Assembly (NCBI GenBank): GCA_008921705.1
Contig: VFFE01008918.1
Span: forward strand, 879,635 to 943,634
Source: Burhinus oedicnemus
Lineage: Eukaryota; Chordata; Aves; Charadriiformes; Burhinidae
Reading direction: 5' to 3'
Length of the DNA: 64,000 bases
Of this stretch, positions 51,601 to 61,270 are shown piece after piece (position 1 is the stretch's first letter; each line of letters starts with the position of its first letter). The notes beneath the pieces are model-generated. The model was given only the letters and a program-made list of their open reading frames with translations. It ran no database searches and was not told where the DNA came from. Both the position numbers and the translations under genes were made by a program.

Positions 51601-54600
51601 AGCAGTAGATGACCAATGTTACCTGTGAACTAATGTTGGGAGTTCCTAATGGGAAGAAAGAAACTGCAAAACATGGTAATGTTCTGGATGTGTGGGGACT
51701 GCAAAAATTTGGCCCCAAGCCTTAGTGTTCAAAACTTGATGCTGTTTTGTTTCATGACAAAGAAGAAGGGATCACAGGTCTGTAGGATAATTCAGGCTGG
51801 AAGGGGCCTTGGGAGGTCTGTAGTCCTATCTCCTGCTCACAGCAGGGCCAGGCTGCTCAGGCTGTACCTGGTCAGGTCTTGAAAACCTCTAAGGATGCAG
51901 GATAAGACACTTCATAGCACATTAAAAAGTACAAGCATAAACTTGGCTGACTGTTGTTTGCGTTTGGTAATAGAGAACAAGTCCACTATTACATCCATTG
52001 AATCCAGTTTCCACAGTAAAGCTGACTGTAGAGGGGGGAAGTGAATTTGCTCCGAATAACATCTTTAGCTTAAAAATACAGCTATTGTGTCAGCCACAGT
52101 GAAGTATCAGATCTGATACTTTCCCCTCTTGTGATCTCTATGCAGTCCTGGGTTGCAGACTTCCCCAGTTCAGATCACACTCTCCTCTTCTCTGATGTTT
52201 CTACAAAGACCCATGAGACCAACTCCTGTTTTTCTGGTGTTAGCAATTGAGCCTGAGGTGGAGCAGTCTAAATAGATCTAATTATACACACATGGATGTC
52301 AGTGTTTTTCTGTTTATAGACACAAACCAGTTAATATAAAGACCAGATCAGCTGTAAGAAAAATAGGAATAAATGGATGAACAAAACAAAAGTTTTTCTC
52401 ACCCTCTCCCGCAGTTTTCTTTCCTTCCGCTCTTGCACTGTAGTCAGGTAATTCACTGCTGCGTATTCCAGTACTGAGAGGAAGACAAACACAAAACTGA
52501 CCCACAGGTAAATGTCCACTGCTTTGATGTAGGAAACACGAGGCATGGAGGCGTTCACCCCAGTGATGATCGTAGACATGGTCAGCACGGTGGTTATCCC
52601 TGGAAAGAACCAAGAGAAATAAATGTTATTGACTGATACAGTCCATAAGGCTTTTGCCTCAAGAAAAACAGATATTATGCTCTACGTGGTACTCTAAAAG
52701 ATGTGAGATATGAAGTAAATTTGTGATAAGTATCTCTCCTGCCAATGCAGAACTCTTCCACTGTCTGCACTTTTGTGCGCGTGATGGATTTAGTTTTGAG
52801 GAGCAACAGAGCAGTCATCATTTTGCTAGGAACAGCATTTAACTCCCTTCTTAACCTCTGGAGTTTTGACACAGTGCTTAGAGTCAGGTCTGCTAAGGCC
52901 AGTGGTGACGAGGACTCTCGTTTCCCTAGCTGTACCAATCTGTGTTATGGGCACTGCCAGAAAGCAATCCAATATTGACTTTTGGTCACAGCTAAAGAAG
53001 ATTTGATCTAAATCACTGATCTTAAAAGGGACATGCAATAATGATAAAATGTGTTGCATGAAACCATGCAAAAGAAAAGCATTATGGTTTTACCTCTAGG
53101 AATATTTGTCTACAGTTCAAGCTGTGGGAATCAAAAAGTTTTGAACAACAATCATAGTATTATATATATATATATAGATGTGTGCATGTTTATGTGTTTA
53201 TAAACCTATACATATGTATTTCTGTTTATATACATATATACGTGTGTGAATATGTGTATATATATACACATGTGTATGTTTATATATATATTTAGACAGA
53301 TATAGATAAAATCCTGCAGAAAAGTGTATACTTTGGATCATCATGGAGAGAAAAATATTTGCAAGTTCCCAAACCCACTTAAATAGAGAAAACAGAGCCA
53401 AAAAGCATACATAGCTACTTCAGCCATTTCAGATCAGTGACCACTGTAAACATAGTTACTGTTGTTCACTTTTCATCAGGATCTAATTTTTTTTTTAATA
53501 ATATCCACTGAACACATTTCTTTCAGTGGAGCAGGCTCTCGACTGCCTCTTCTCATACATTTGCTGCAGTGCATAGCTCTCTAAGTGAGAGAAACTTGTG
53601 GGGCTAAAATACTGGTTTTAATCTTTTAGTATTGGAAGCCTTACATATTAACATACCAAGATTTTTCTTATTACATTTTTGCCTTCCTTTAACCTATGCA
53701 TGGAATGATAAACAAATCATCTCTCTTTAGGATCATAGAATTGTTTAGGTTGGAAAAGACCTTCATGATCATCAAGTCCAACCATTAACCTTGTACTACC
53801 AAGTCTACCACTAAACCATGTCCCATTTTTATGATCAGCTGAAAGAATTTCCTCCAGTCCTGACATAGACAAAGTTCCTCCTGATGGGTTTTAGATGTTC
53901 AGAGAGGCAGATTTGTGTGCACAGGAATTTCAAGCAGCTCCTTCTTCGCTTTCCCGCTCCCTCAAACGAGAGACCTCCCTACCCCAGAAATGTTGGACCC
54001 TCAGTGTGAGGCACCCTTGGGAGAGGAGAAACCCAACCCCCAGCTCACCTCGGGACTGGTGGCCTCTCATCCACAGCGCTGCAGATGTGAGAGAAAAGCC
54101 ATGTTCCCTTCACTGCCCTGCTGTTTTCTGAGGCCTGATGTTACAGAGATGCCCTGAGTGTCCCCAGGGGCCCACCACGTGGAGGGACACCTAAGTCTGC
54201 AGGCGGTGATAGGACTTGCTGCCTTTCTCTCCCAACTTTGTGAAGATGTACCACATTGGTGCCCTCCAGGCAGCCCAGAGAAAGCCATCGGCCACAGCAC
54301 CAGTGCCAGCTGGTTGGGAAGACACATACCTGGGCTTGGACACCCGCTGTGGCAGCTGGGACATGGCAGGATCCTGCTCATGAAAGGCACTCATGAAAAT
54401 TGTAACAGAAGACTTTACTCCCTGCAGGTGCCCAAACTCCTGTGAAACTCTACCCCCACCGATGGCAATGTGTGTCTCAGAACTGCAGGACTGGACAACA
54501 GGAAAAAATCTTGATTCATTGACTTGTAATTACTGAAACCTCTCTCCTCTGCCCAGCTTTATTTTTAAAACCATAGCCCTTTCTATCCTGAGCTAAGTAT

Positions 54601-57600
54601 AGATCAGGAGGACTGCTTAGTGATGAAGGACTTAAAACAAACTGCAAGTTTTATGTTATATTAATCATCAGATAAAACAAACATTTTCTTGCCCCGTGTC
54701 TTTAACCATCAAAATGAACAGTTCCCTTTCCTGCCAAAACTTTCAGTTTCAAAGATTTTCACACAATCATGGCTTGTTGCAGTTGCTCTCACCCAAAGAG
54801 ACTCTGGCAGGAACTGCTCGGCGGTCAATCCAGAAGGACACCCAGGACAATATAACCATGAGAGTGGCAGGGAAGTAGGTTTGAAGCAAGAAGAAGAAGA
54901 TGTGGCGGCGTAAAGTGAAGTTTATATAGAGGCGATTGTACCAACCTTTGAGAAAGGAGGAAAGCCAGAATCAGTGAGAAAAGCCTGCATGGTAGGCACA
55001 GAGAGACAACACAGAATCATAGAATCATAGAATGGTTCGGGTTGGAACATCTTTCTTTTGATTTTTTATCTCTAAAGGGTAGTGAAAAGAGAAACTGATC
55101 TTTCAAAACATGTATTGTCCAGTCCGTGGAGACTACATTTCAGTGACATATAATCCCAAGAGCTCTCTCACAAGTAGTTAATACAGCATTAGCTTTAGCA
55201 GTAGCATTAAATCAGAAAAGGTCATACCTGTGCTACTGTAGAAAGCCAGTCTCGATGTAGTATGGAATTTTTGTATCAAAAACTGAGACAAAGAAATCTT
55301 TTCATCAGTTTTCAGAGATTCATTCCCATTTTTCCAATACAGCATCAGATCTTCATCAGTGTAAGCATCTTAGGGAAAGAATAAACACGATGTCATGTGA
55401 CTCTGTCTTGGAGGGGAAGCAAAAGTTATTAGATACAGACAAAAACAACAAACACAAAGGCATCTTTGCATGAAGTAATGACACAAGTAAGTTTGCTAAC
55501 AACAGTGAGTTAAAAAGATCTTGCCATATGCTATACCATGACAACAACAACAACAATCCAGGTCATCCTGATTCAGGGAAACACACCCTCTTTTTACTCC
55601 ACAATGATGAAATGGCAGCCAGAACAGTACTGAAATGACAGCCAGAATGGTACTTTCCTGAGCATCACATATCAAAAATCATAGACAAGTAATTGCTAAC
55701 TGATAAGAACAACTCAGGAAATAGTCATGGGTAAAATGCCTGAATTTAGAGGAAGGAGGAAACACAGACACCTCAAACTATCTTAGAATGATAAAAGCAA
55801 AAGTGACAGGTGTGATTTGAAGCAAAAGTCTGGAAATATTTGAAGACGGTAAATGAAAAACTTAAAGAATTAGTTAGCGCACTAGGTAGCAGGAATGGAG
55901 AATGAAGAAAAGGGTTATCAAGATGGCCAGGGGGCTGGAGCACATGGCATAAGATGAGAGGCTGAGGAAGCTAGGTTTGTCCAGCTGGAAGAAGAGGAGT
56001 CTGTGGTGGAGTCCAATTGCTGCCCTGCTGGGTGTCATACAGAAGACGGGGACAGGCTTTTCTCTGAGATGTGGAGTGAAAGGACAAGAGGGAAGGGATG
56101 CAAGCTGCAGCAAGGGATTTTTTTTCCAAGCAAGCAATAGGAAACTTTTTTCAAGATGAGGGTGGTCAAACATTTCAACAGGTTGCACAGAACAGTTGTA
56201 GAGCCAGCGTTACCTTGGAGATGTTCAAAACCCAACTGGACACAGCCCTGAACAACCCACTCTAAAGCTCCCTGCTCTGAGCAGGGTGTTGGAGCAGCTG
56301 ACCTCAAGACCAGCCTAAAACTCTCTTCCCAATCTAAATTATCCCATTATTCTGTTGTTTGTAGAGGAAAATTCCAGTTAAATAGCTGGGAGAACCCCAA
56401 AACAATTAGATGCTAGTCTTGGCACACCCTGGAGAAAGTTTACAGTACAGCCATGAAAATCCTACTGTTCAAATCAATTTCTCTGCAGAGTAACTCCTTC
56501 CCAAAGATGCTGAGCCCAGGTCACAGTGTTTACAGGATCAGGATTATGTCATACGTAAACCACATTGGTGATGAAATTTAGAGAAAATTAATGATCAACT
56601 TTTTACTCAACTTTTTATTGTGACACTTGAAAGCACCACCCTCCTGTCAGAAGCAGTGAACAGAGCAAAAGTTCTCCCCCAGGTTTTTCATCAGCAAGCT
56701 ACTGAGAACCAGTATATGTTGAACATTTCTGTTTCTGTGTTTTTTCTGAAAATGCCATCTACTAAAACTCATACAAGGATGCTTTCCTTGCAAATTCCCC
56801 TGTCTTGCAGCATAAGAGCCAGATATACAACACAGAAAGTCAACAGAAAGACTCCCAGTAACTCTGGTGAACTTTTTTGGGGGGCTCTAAAATAGACCAT
56901 AATCTGAAATGTGTCCGGTTTATGTATGTGCAGCCAGCCATGGAGCACGTCTAGCTAGAAACATAGATACAACATACAGCTTTCCAGCTCCAGAGAACAT
57001 GTCTGGGAGTCCAGGGGGAAGCGGCTGAAGTCCATGTTACACATTGCTGTCACTGTGACCCTAGAAATTGAAAATGAGAAAGGTTGGTTTCTATAAGGAG
57101 CAATGATGGGAGAACGTTAACAGAGATAATTCATTCTGCAACTTTAAAGCCAGCAATCATGCACAAAGTTAGCACAAAATCCCCAGGAAAATACTTACTA
57201 ATTCTCCAAGTGAGATGGATACACAGACACTCCAAAGGAAGCTGTAATTTCAATACCTATCAGGGAACTAAAGTATTATTTTGGACATTACAGTAACAGT
57301 AATGTCAGTATGGATAGTTCCACCATGTTTTATATCCAACTATTTCCCTACAAGACAACATAAAAAACCTTTACCATTTATACTTGAAGATTTCCTTATG
57401 TCCAGTTTGATGAAGGTTTCCTCATTTTCCCCATTGCTCAGTTCCCTCCATAGTCACCCCAACAATGACCCAAGCCTGAGGAACACAACCAACCTTATTG
57501 CAAGCCAAAAAATTCCTCCAGTATATACATCGTCAAGGCAAAAGCAGTTTCTCACAATCCTTGATCAAATTCTTTTAATCTGGTGGCTGCTTTTCTGGGG

Positions 57601-60600
57601 CAGTGGGTTTAAAATGGGTGCAACTGTTTTTCAACAAGTGAGATTTGCCTCTCTTAAGAAGAACTGCAGCAATCACAGCTCCTGGTTTTAAATGAGTCCA
57701 GTTGTGCACGTTACATAACAAGTCTTCCAGTGGGTGACTGAACTTTTCTCTTGTGGACAGATTTGCCTTGGAGCTTCCAATTCAGTAGGGGCAAATCAGC
57801 TGTGAGTCATCATTTCAGAGGCCGACTTATGTTGGCTGTGACCATTTTCGGTATTTGTTGCAGATGTTGATAAAGAACTTTTCTTCTGTTCAAGGGATTG
57901 TGATCCAAATCCTACTCTGACCTACACACTCATCGCCCCTGAAAAGCACACGCTGTTTATTTTGACTATGAAACTAGAGCAGAATTTTGCCATATGAGCT
58001 AAATTTAAAGAAATTTTTTGGGGATATGCTCCAAAAGCTATATTGCAGCAAAGACCTCCCATAGTTATGTGTAGCATTTAAACATTGCATAACTCAGTCT
58101 CATTACAATGTGCTATTTTCTTTCCTTGGGGTCACTTAAACTGTGGCACAACCTGTCATCATTAACAATTTGCTAGTCAGGGGCAGCACAGAAACTCAGC
58201 TTGTCAATAAGATATTCCTCAACTAAAGCCCAGTGCCAACCCCATGCAGATATCTCAAAACATCTTGACGTATCATGCAGGACATTTCCAACACCACTGG
58301 ACACCCATGTTTGGGCAGCCGGATCACACTCTAAACACCACCAGGCCCCAATATCATGTGAATTCTTGTTCTCCTTGGATTTTATGAATCAAATTATCCA
58401 TTTAACTCCTGTTCAGTCAGCTGTGGTTAGTCACATCCTTCTCTCTCGTGGTGTAACATTAGAAAGTCACATCACCTCCTAGACAGCTCACAGAAAACTT
58501 CGAAAGTAAAAACTCTGCATGCGGGCAAATGAGCAGATGTGAGCAGAGCTAATGTTTTCCATTAAAAACACTTGTTCCTTCATTTTGGCTGTGGAGCACT
58601 GCTAACCAGTGGTGTGATGCTGGCTTCAGCACATGAGAACTGTGGGACATGAGCAACGGAAACTGATATTCAATTACGATCTGTAGAGAAGGTCCCTACC
58701 CTTCTCCTGCTCTTCTCCCCTTGATGCTGACCCAAGCTTATATCTAACCACCTTCTTCATTTTTCTTTCTCCTCCTTGTCTCCCCTGCTGCATGGCACCT
58801 TCATCCTCATCTAGTTCTAACAAAACAGACAGTGTCTTTAGTGCTTAGTTAAGGTGTGAGTAATCAGATCTTTCATGCAATAAATGGACTCATTAAATGG
58901 GTTCAGAACAGGGAAAGTGTTCCTAAGTGTTTGGTCAAGATGAGATTTTCATCATTAAGACCACGCAAAATGAAGTGGCTATATGGTGCATACTCTCTGT
59001 CCTACACACACACGTTTCTTTGTGATTTTAATAATTTGTCCAGGTTTTTTTAAATAAATTCAGTAGAATTATATTTGGAGTATGAAACCAGTGAACTTTA
59101 GAGCCCCCTGCTTCAGTGGGATATTGTCCTACTTGGGACAATATCACCCACTATGCTCATTCTTCAAAGAGAAATAGCCTCCTGAATCAAACTTTATAAA
59201 AAAACCTTTCCTTGTTCGTGAAAATTATTTCTGCATAGCTGAAGTGAGTAAGTTCCAGAAAGATCCTAGAACAGAAATCCTTGTGTCACAAAACATTCAA
59301 AGGTCACTGTACACTGAGAGCACGTTTTCAGTCCTGGGGAAATGTTCTTTTGTCTGAGCTCTCAAGTTTTTCTCCTCTGATGGTGTATTTTTCTCTGCCT
59401 CTGTCTTTGCATTCTTCTGAAGGAACTGAAATCTGCTGGGATGCTGATGTGAGCAGCCATAAAGGTGGCCTGGTTCGAAGGGGAAAATCACTGAGCAAAA
59501 GAAAATGTCTGATGAAAAATACTGACAGAGAAAGGCCTGCCAGCCTGGGAAGCTGCAGCATCCTTGAGAAGCGCAGCCAGTCTCTTTGAAGTGAAGCTGG
59601 GTACCAAGAAACCTGAGACATCCCGAGGTACCATAGACAAGTGCAAAACCAAGGGACTGTAACGGCAACTTATTGTCTGAAAAGGTGGAAAACAGCCTGG
59701 AAAATAAAAATTGGTCTGAAAGAACAAAAGCCATCATCGTCTATTAGCGGTTCCAGGTGAAAAATAGAAATGAACAGCACCTACTGGCTGTTCAAAATGG
59801 TGGTGTCCCACACCCTCTTCTGTCCCTGTGATATAACAAGGACTTAATTTTTAGCCAAAATGGAGCCTCTCTCTCTGAGAACTTCCCGTGCTGCATGTAC
59901 TTTTCCATTCCTAAACAGGTTGAATTTGCTGCATGAACTTTCTGCCAGCTCTTAGACTCTCACTGGGAACGCCAGGCTGACTCCAGACTCCTTGATGTGG
60001 AGCATCTCTGAAGTGAGACACTGTCTGTTGTCTCACTGGTCCCCCTCTGGGCCCACTTTTGGGGTTGTTTTGGTTTGTCCTCCCACCCATGGGATGATTT
60101 TGTTCACTTGATGACTGTATCACTTGATACCGGTATTATATATCTATATAAGCAATCTATCATATCTGCTGTTATATTGTTGATGAGTTGCTCCGCTAAT
60201 GATAAATTTGTAGTAACCTGTAATAGTATACGCCTACTTGGTTATTGCTGTTATTGGCTGTTGTTATACGATTTATTGATGCTATATTATTGATTGCTGG
60301 TAGTAATTTGTAATAGCATGATACACATATATTCACTTTATTAATCATAGGTATAATTGCTAGTGGTGATTTTGTGGTAGTTTTTACTTGCTAGTGGTGG
60401 TTTTTGTGGTACTTTTGGAATCTGTAATAAGGTGGAGAATTTTAGAGGATAAAGCTTCCATGTCCTTGTGTATTACAGAGTCCTGCAAACCCACAGTCAT
60501 GATCTCTGTACACCTGCAGGCCAGGCAACCCTTTAGGTCATGACAGACATGCCTCAGGATTACTCCAGCCAACAAACCCGCTAGAAAATCAAGGACTACA

Positions 60601-61270
60601 GGGTGTCTTTAATGCTGCCATTTCAGCTTCAATAAACTAAACTTAAACCTTTACATCAACATGGAAATGCCAAAAAAAAAAAAAAAAGAAGTTTTTCTAG
60701 ACAAACAGGAAGCAAAATAGGATAATTATAGAGGTCACCATCTGGTATATCAGCAGCTTCCAGTTTAATCACACGCTGACCCCGGGATGAACATTCCTGC
60801 TTGACTAAGCCCTCCTCTGACTGCAAAGAATTAGGGGAATGTTTCCCCCCAGGAGAAGATTATCCTGTTACTGCACACAGCATGGTTTCTCGCAGCTTCC
60901 TGTGAAGCATCTTGTACTGGACATGCTGGAAACAGGGCTCTGCATCAGCAGTGGGAACAGGAGGGTTGGCAGTAGCAGTCCAAAGCCACACTGGGAGCAA
61001 CATTGACAGTGAAGCCCTGAGGGGTGTTCAGGAACAGCACTGTTACCTCATGCTGTAGAGGACATGACCATCGGGGAATACTCGCAGCATGATATTGTCT
61101 GTGGTGGTGTCGTGAATGATGGACCTTTTGGAGTGCACAAAGAAGACATCGGGGACCCAGATCTTCTTCACCAGCCTGCCATCGAAGGTCATGCTCTTGT
61201 TGGTGGTGCTAGGAAATGAGAGACGCTCATCCTTCCAGTAGTGCCTTAAGTACAGAGTCATAGTGAAATC
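48385..61270 (-). CDS. GABRR2: GABRR2, rho-2 GABA receptor subunit: six C-terminal coding exons (partial gene)
   Basis: This is a subunit of the pentameric GABA-gated chloride channel of the rho (GABA-C) class, at the plasma membrane of retinal and other neurons. The coding exons read 61270-61047, 57060-56978, 55368-55228, 54945-54793, 52599-52403 and 48693-48385. Every intron is GT-AG and all phases match, giving 1107 bases, or 368 residues plus TGA. Numbered from the first residue here, the GABA-site residues known from rho-1 are all present: Tyr7, Arg9, Arg63, Tyr103, Tyr146 and Tyr152. The Cys-loop is Cys82-x13-Cys96. Four membrane segments follow. Ser199 at M2 2' is typical of rho-2; rho-1 has Pro there. 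The M3-M4 loop and the C-terminal SVF-Ser end also match rho-2. The family is about 465-490 residues long, so roughly the first 100, including the signal peptide, lie beyond 64000. No frameshift or premature stop was seen, so the gene looks functional. Confidence 0.97.
49540..49632. repeat. AT-rich low-complexity tract
   Basis: Repeated TATA/TATAA units with two copies of CCTGAATAT, in GABRR2 intron 8. Confidence 0.8.
51770..51905 (-). mobile_element. Older CR1 LINE 3' fragment
   Basis: Reverse complement of a CR1 3' end: 'ggataattcaggctggaag', 'tcctgctcacagcagggcc', 'tcaggtcttgaaaacctc' and 'aaggatgcagga'. It belongs to a subfamily different from the copies at 33181 and 53731. Confidence 0.88.
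52403..52599 (-). CDS. GABRR2: GABRR2 coding exon 8: M2 pore helix and M3
   Basis: The exon is 197 bases, with acceptor TTTCCAG and donor GAGAGG/gtgaga. It encodes most of M2 ([13 protein letters not shown]), the M2-M3 linker, M3 ([19 protein letters not shown]) and the first basic stretch of the cytoplasmic loop ([11 protein letters not shown]). Thr203 at M2 6' is the residue usually tied to picrotoxin sensitivity. Codon phase is 2 at the start and 0 at the end. Confidence 0.97.
53158..53310. repeat. TA/TG-rich microsatellite
   Basis: Interrupted (TA)n and (TATATG)n-like tracts in GABRR2 intron 7. The purine-pyrimidine alternation is extensive. Confidence 0.9.
53731..53826 (-). mobile_element. 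CR1 LINE 3' fragment
   Basis: Reverse complement of the CR1 3' end: 'gatcatagaattg', then 'aggttggaaaagacctt', 'atcaagtccaacca' and 'actaaaccatgtccc'. It is strongly 5'-truncated, as is usual for CR1. Confidence 0.92.
54793..54945 (-). CDS. GABRR2: GABRR2 coding exon 7: end of loop C, M1 and start of M2
   Basis: The exon is 153 bases, with acceptor CTCAAAG and donor TTGG/gtgaga. It encodes loop C Tyr152, the pre-M1 sequon INFT, the M1 helix ([17 protein letters not shown] and on) and the cytoplasmic M1-M2 turn [10 protein letters not shown] that sets chloride selectivity. It ends at Gly4' of M2. Ser at 2' rather than Pro points to rho-2. The intron separating it from exon 6 is only 282 bases. 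Confidence 0.97.
55011..55050 (-). mobile_element. CR1 3'-terminal scrap
   Basis: Only about 40 bases: tandem AGAATCAT units followed by the 'ggttcgggttggaa' motif, which is the reverse complement of the CR1 3' end. It lies 65 bases upstream (in gene sense) of the exon 7 acceptor, in intron 6. Confidence 0.85.
55228..55368 (-). CDS. GABRR2: GABRR2 coding exon 6: loop C
   Basis: The exon is 141 bases, with acceptor CCCTAAG and donor CACAG/gtatga. It encodes the end of the Cys-loop region ([10 protein letters not shown]), a probable N-glycosylation site Asn118-Glu-Ser, and the start of loop C (FYSST) with the agonist-contact Tyr146. Both ends are split codons that match the neighbouring exons exactly (Tyr and Gly). 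Confidence 0.96.
55540..55557. repeat. (CAA)n microsatellite
   Basis: Short run of ACA/CAA triplets within GABRR2 intron 5. Confidence 0.75.
55870..56345 (+). mobile_element. Diverged CR1 LINE, 3' portion
   Basis: It aligns by eye with the end of CR1 ORF2 and its 3' UTR. The recognisable parts, in CR1 order, are the 'ggggctggagcac', 'gaggctgaggaagct' and 'ccagctggaagaagagga' segments, then 'gggtggtcaaacat' and 'caggttgcacagaa'. It is antisense to GABRR2, inside intron 5. Many differences show it is an old, dead copy. Confidence 0.85.
56978..57060 (-). CDS. GABRR2: GABRR2 coding exon 5: Cys-loop
   Basis: This 83-base exon has the standard size for this exon in the GABA-A receptor family. It is flanked by acceptor TTTCTAG and donor gtatgt. 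It encodes the signature Cys-loop, two cysteines separated by 13 residues with the FPLD core, and ends in the loop B Glu-Ser-Tyr, whose Tyr codon is split across the intron. Its first base completes the Arg codon left by the upstream exon. It is too short to show up as a long open frame and was found by motif. Confidence 0.96.
60361..60416 (+). repeat. Imperfect 31-base tandem duplication
   Basis: The motif TAGTGGTGATTTTGTGGTAG starts at 60361 and recurs with small changes at 60392. It sits at the end of an AT-rich, low-complexity part of GABRR2 intron 4. Confidence 0.7.
60672..60687 (+). repeat. Poly(A) run of 16
   Basis: An uninterrupted A-run inside intron 4. AATAAA occurs about 40 bases upstream on the same strand, but no gene-like sequence precedes it. 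Confidence 0.85.
61047..61270 (-). CDS. GABRR2: GABRR2 coding exon 4 (human numbering): extracellular loops D and E
   Basis: The exon is 224 bases. It starts in phase 0 after an acceptor ending CGTGAAG and ends in the donor ATGAG/gtaaca. It encodes 74 residues plus two bases of an Arg codon. The LYLRHYW motif carries the loop D Tyr and Arg (rho-1 Tyr102 and Arg104). The segment [14 protein letters not shown] is the conserved Cys-loop-receptor loop A region, and [10 protein letters not shown] includes the loop E Arg. The human rho motif SFIHD reads SIIHD here. The GTG just upstream of the exon is not a start codon; it lies in the acceptor region. Confidence 0.96.

Larger units (their letters stand above)
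48694..52402 (-). other. GABRR2 intron 8
   Basis: A 3.7-kb intron between the M3 exon and the last exon. It holds an AT-rich tract at 49540-49630 and a CR1 3' fragment near 51770-51905, and is otherwise unique non-coding sequence. Confidence 0.8.
52600..54792 (-). other. GABRR2 intron 7
   Basis: A 2.2-kb intron with a TA/TG-rich microsatellite at 53158-53310 and a CR1 3' fragment at 53731-53826. The GC-rich part at 53900-54440 has open frames on both strands and no recognisable protein. Confidence 0.8.
55369..56977 (-). other. GABRR2 intron 5
   Basis: A 1.6-kb intron, mostly unique sequence, with a diverged CR1 3' part at about 55870-56345 and a short (CAA)n run near 55540. Confidence 0.8.
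57061..61046 (-). other. GABRR2 intron 4
   Basis: A 4.0-kb intron with a GT donor at its 61046 end and AG at 57061-57062. It contains a 16-base A-run at 60672-60687 and an AT-rich low-complexity stretch at about 60100-60420 with an imperfect 31-base tandem duplication. No coding sequence was recognised. Confidence 0.8.

Noticed and set aside
60620..60687. Processed pseudogene suggested by AATAAA followed by a 16-base A-run
   Set aside because: No gene-like sequence precedes it, and poly(A) retrocopies are rare in birds because CR1 does not copy poly(A) RNA.
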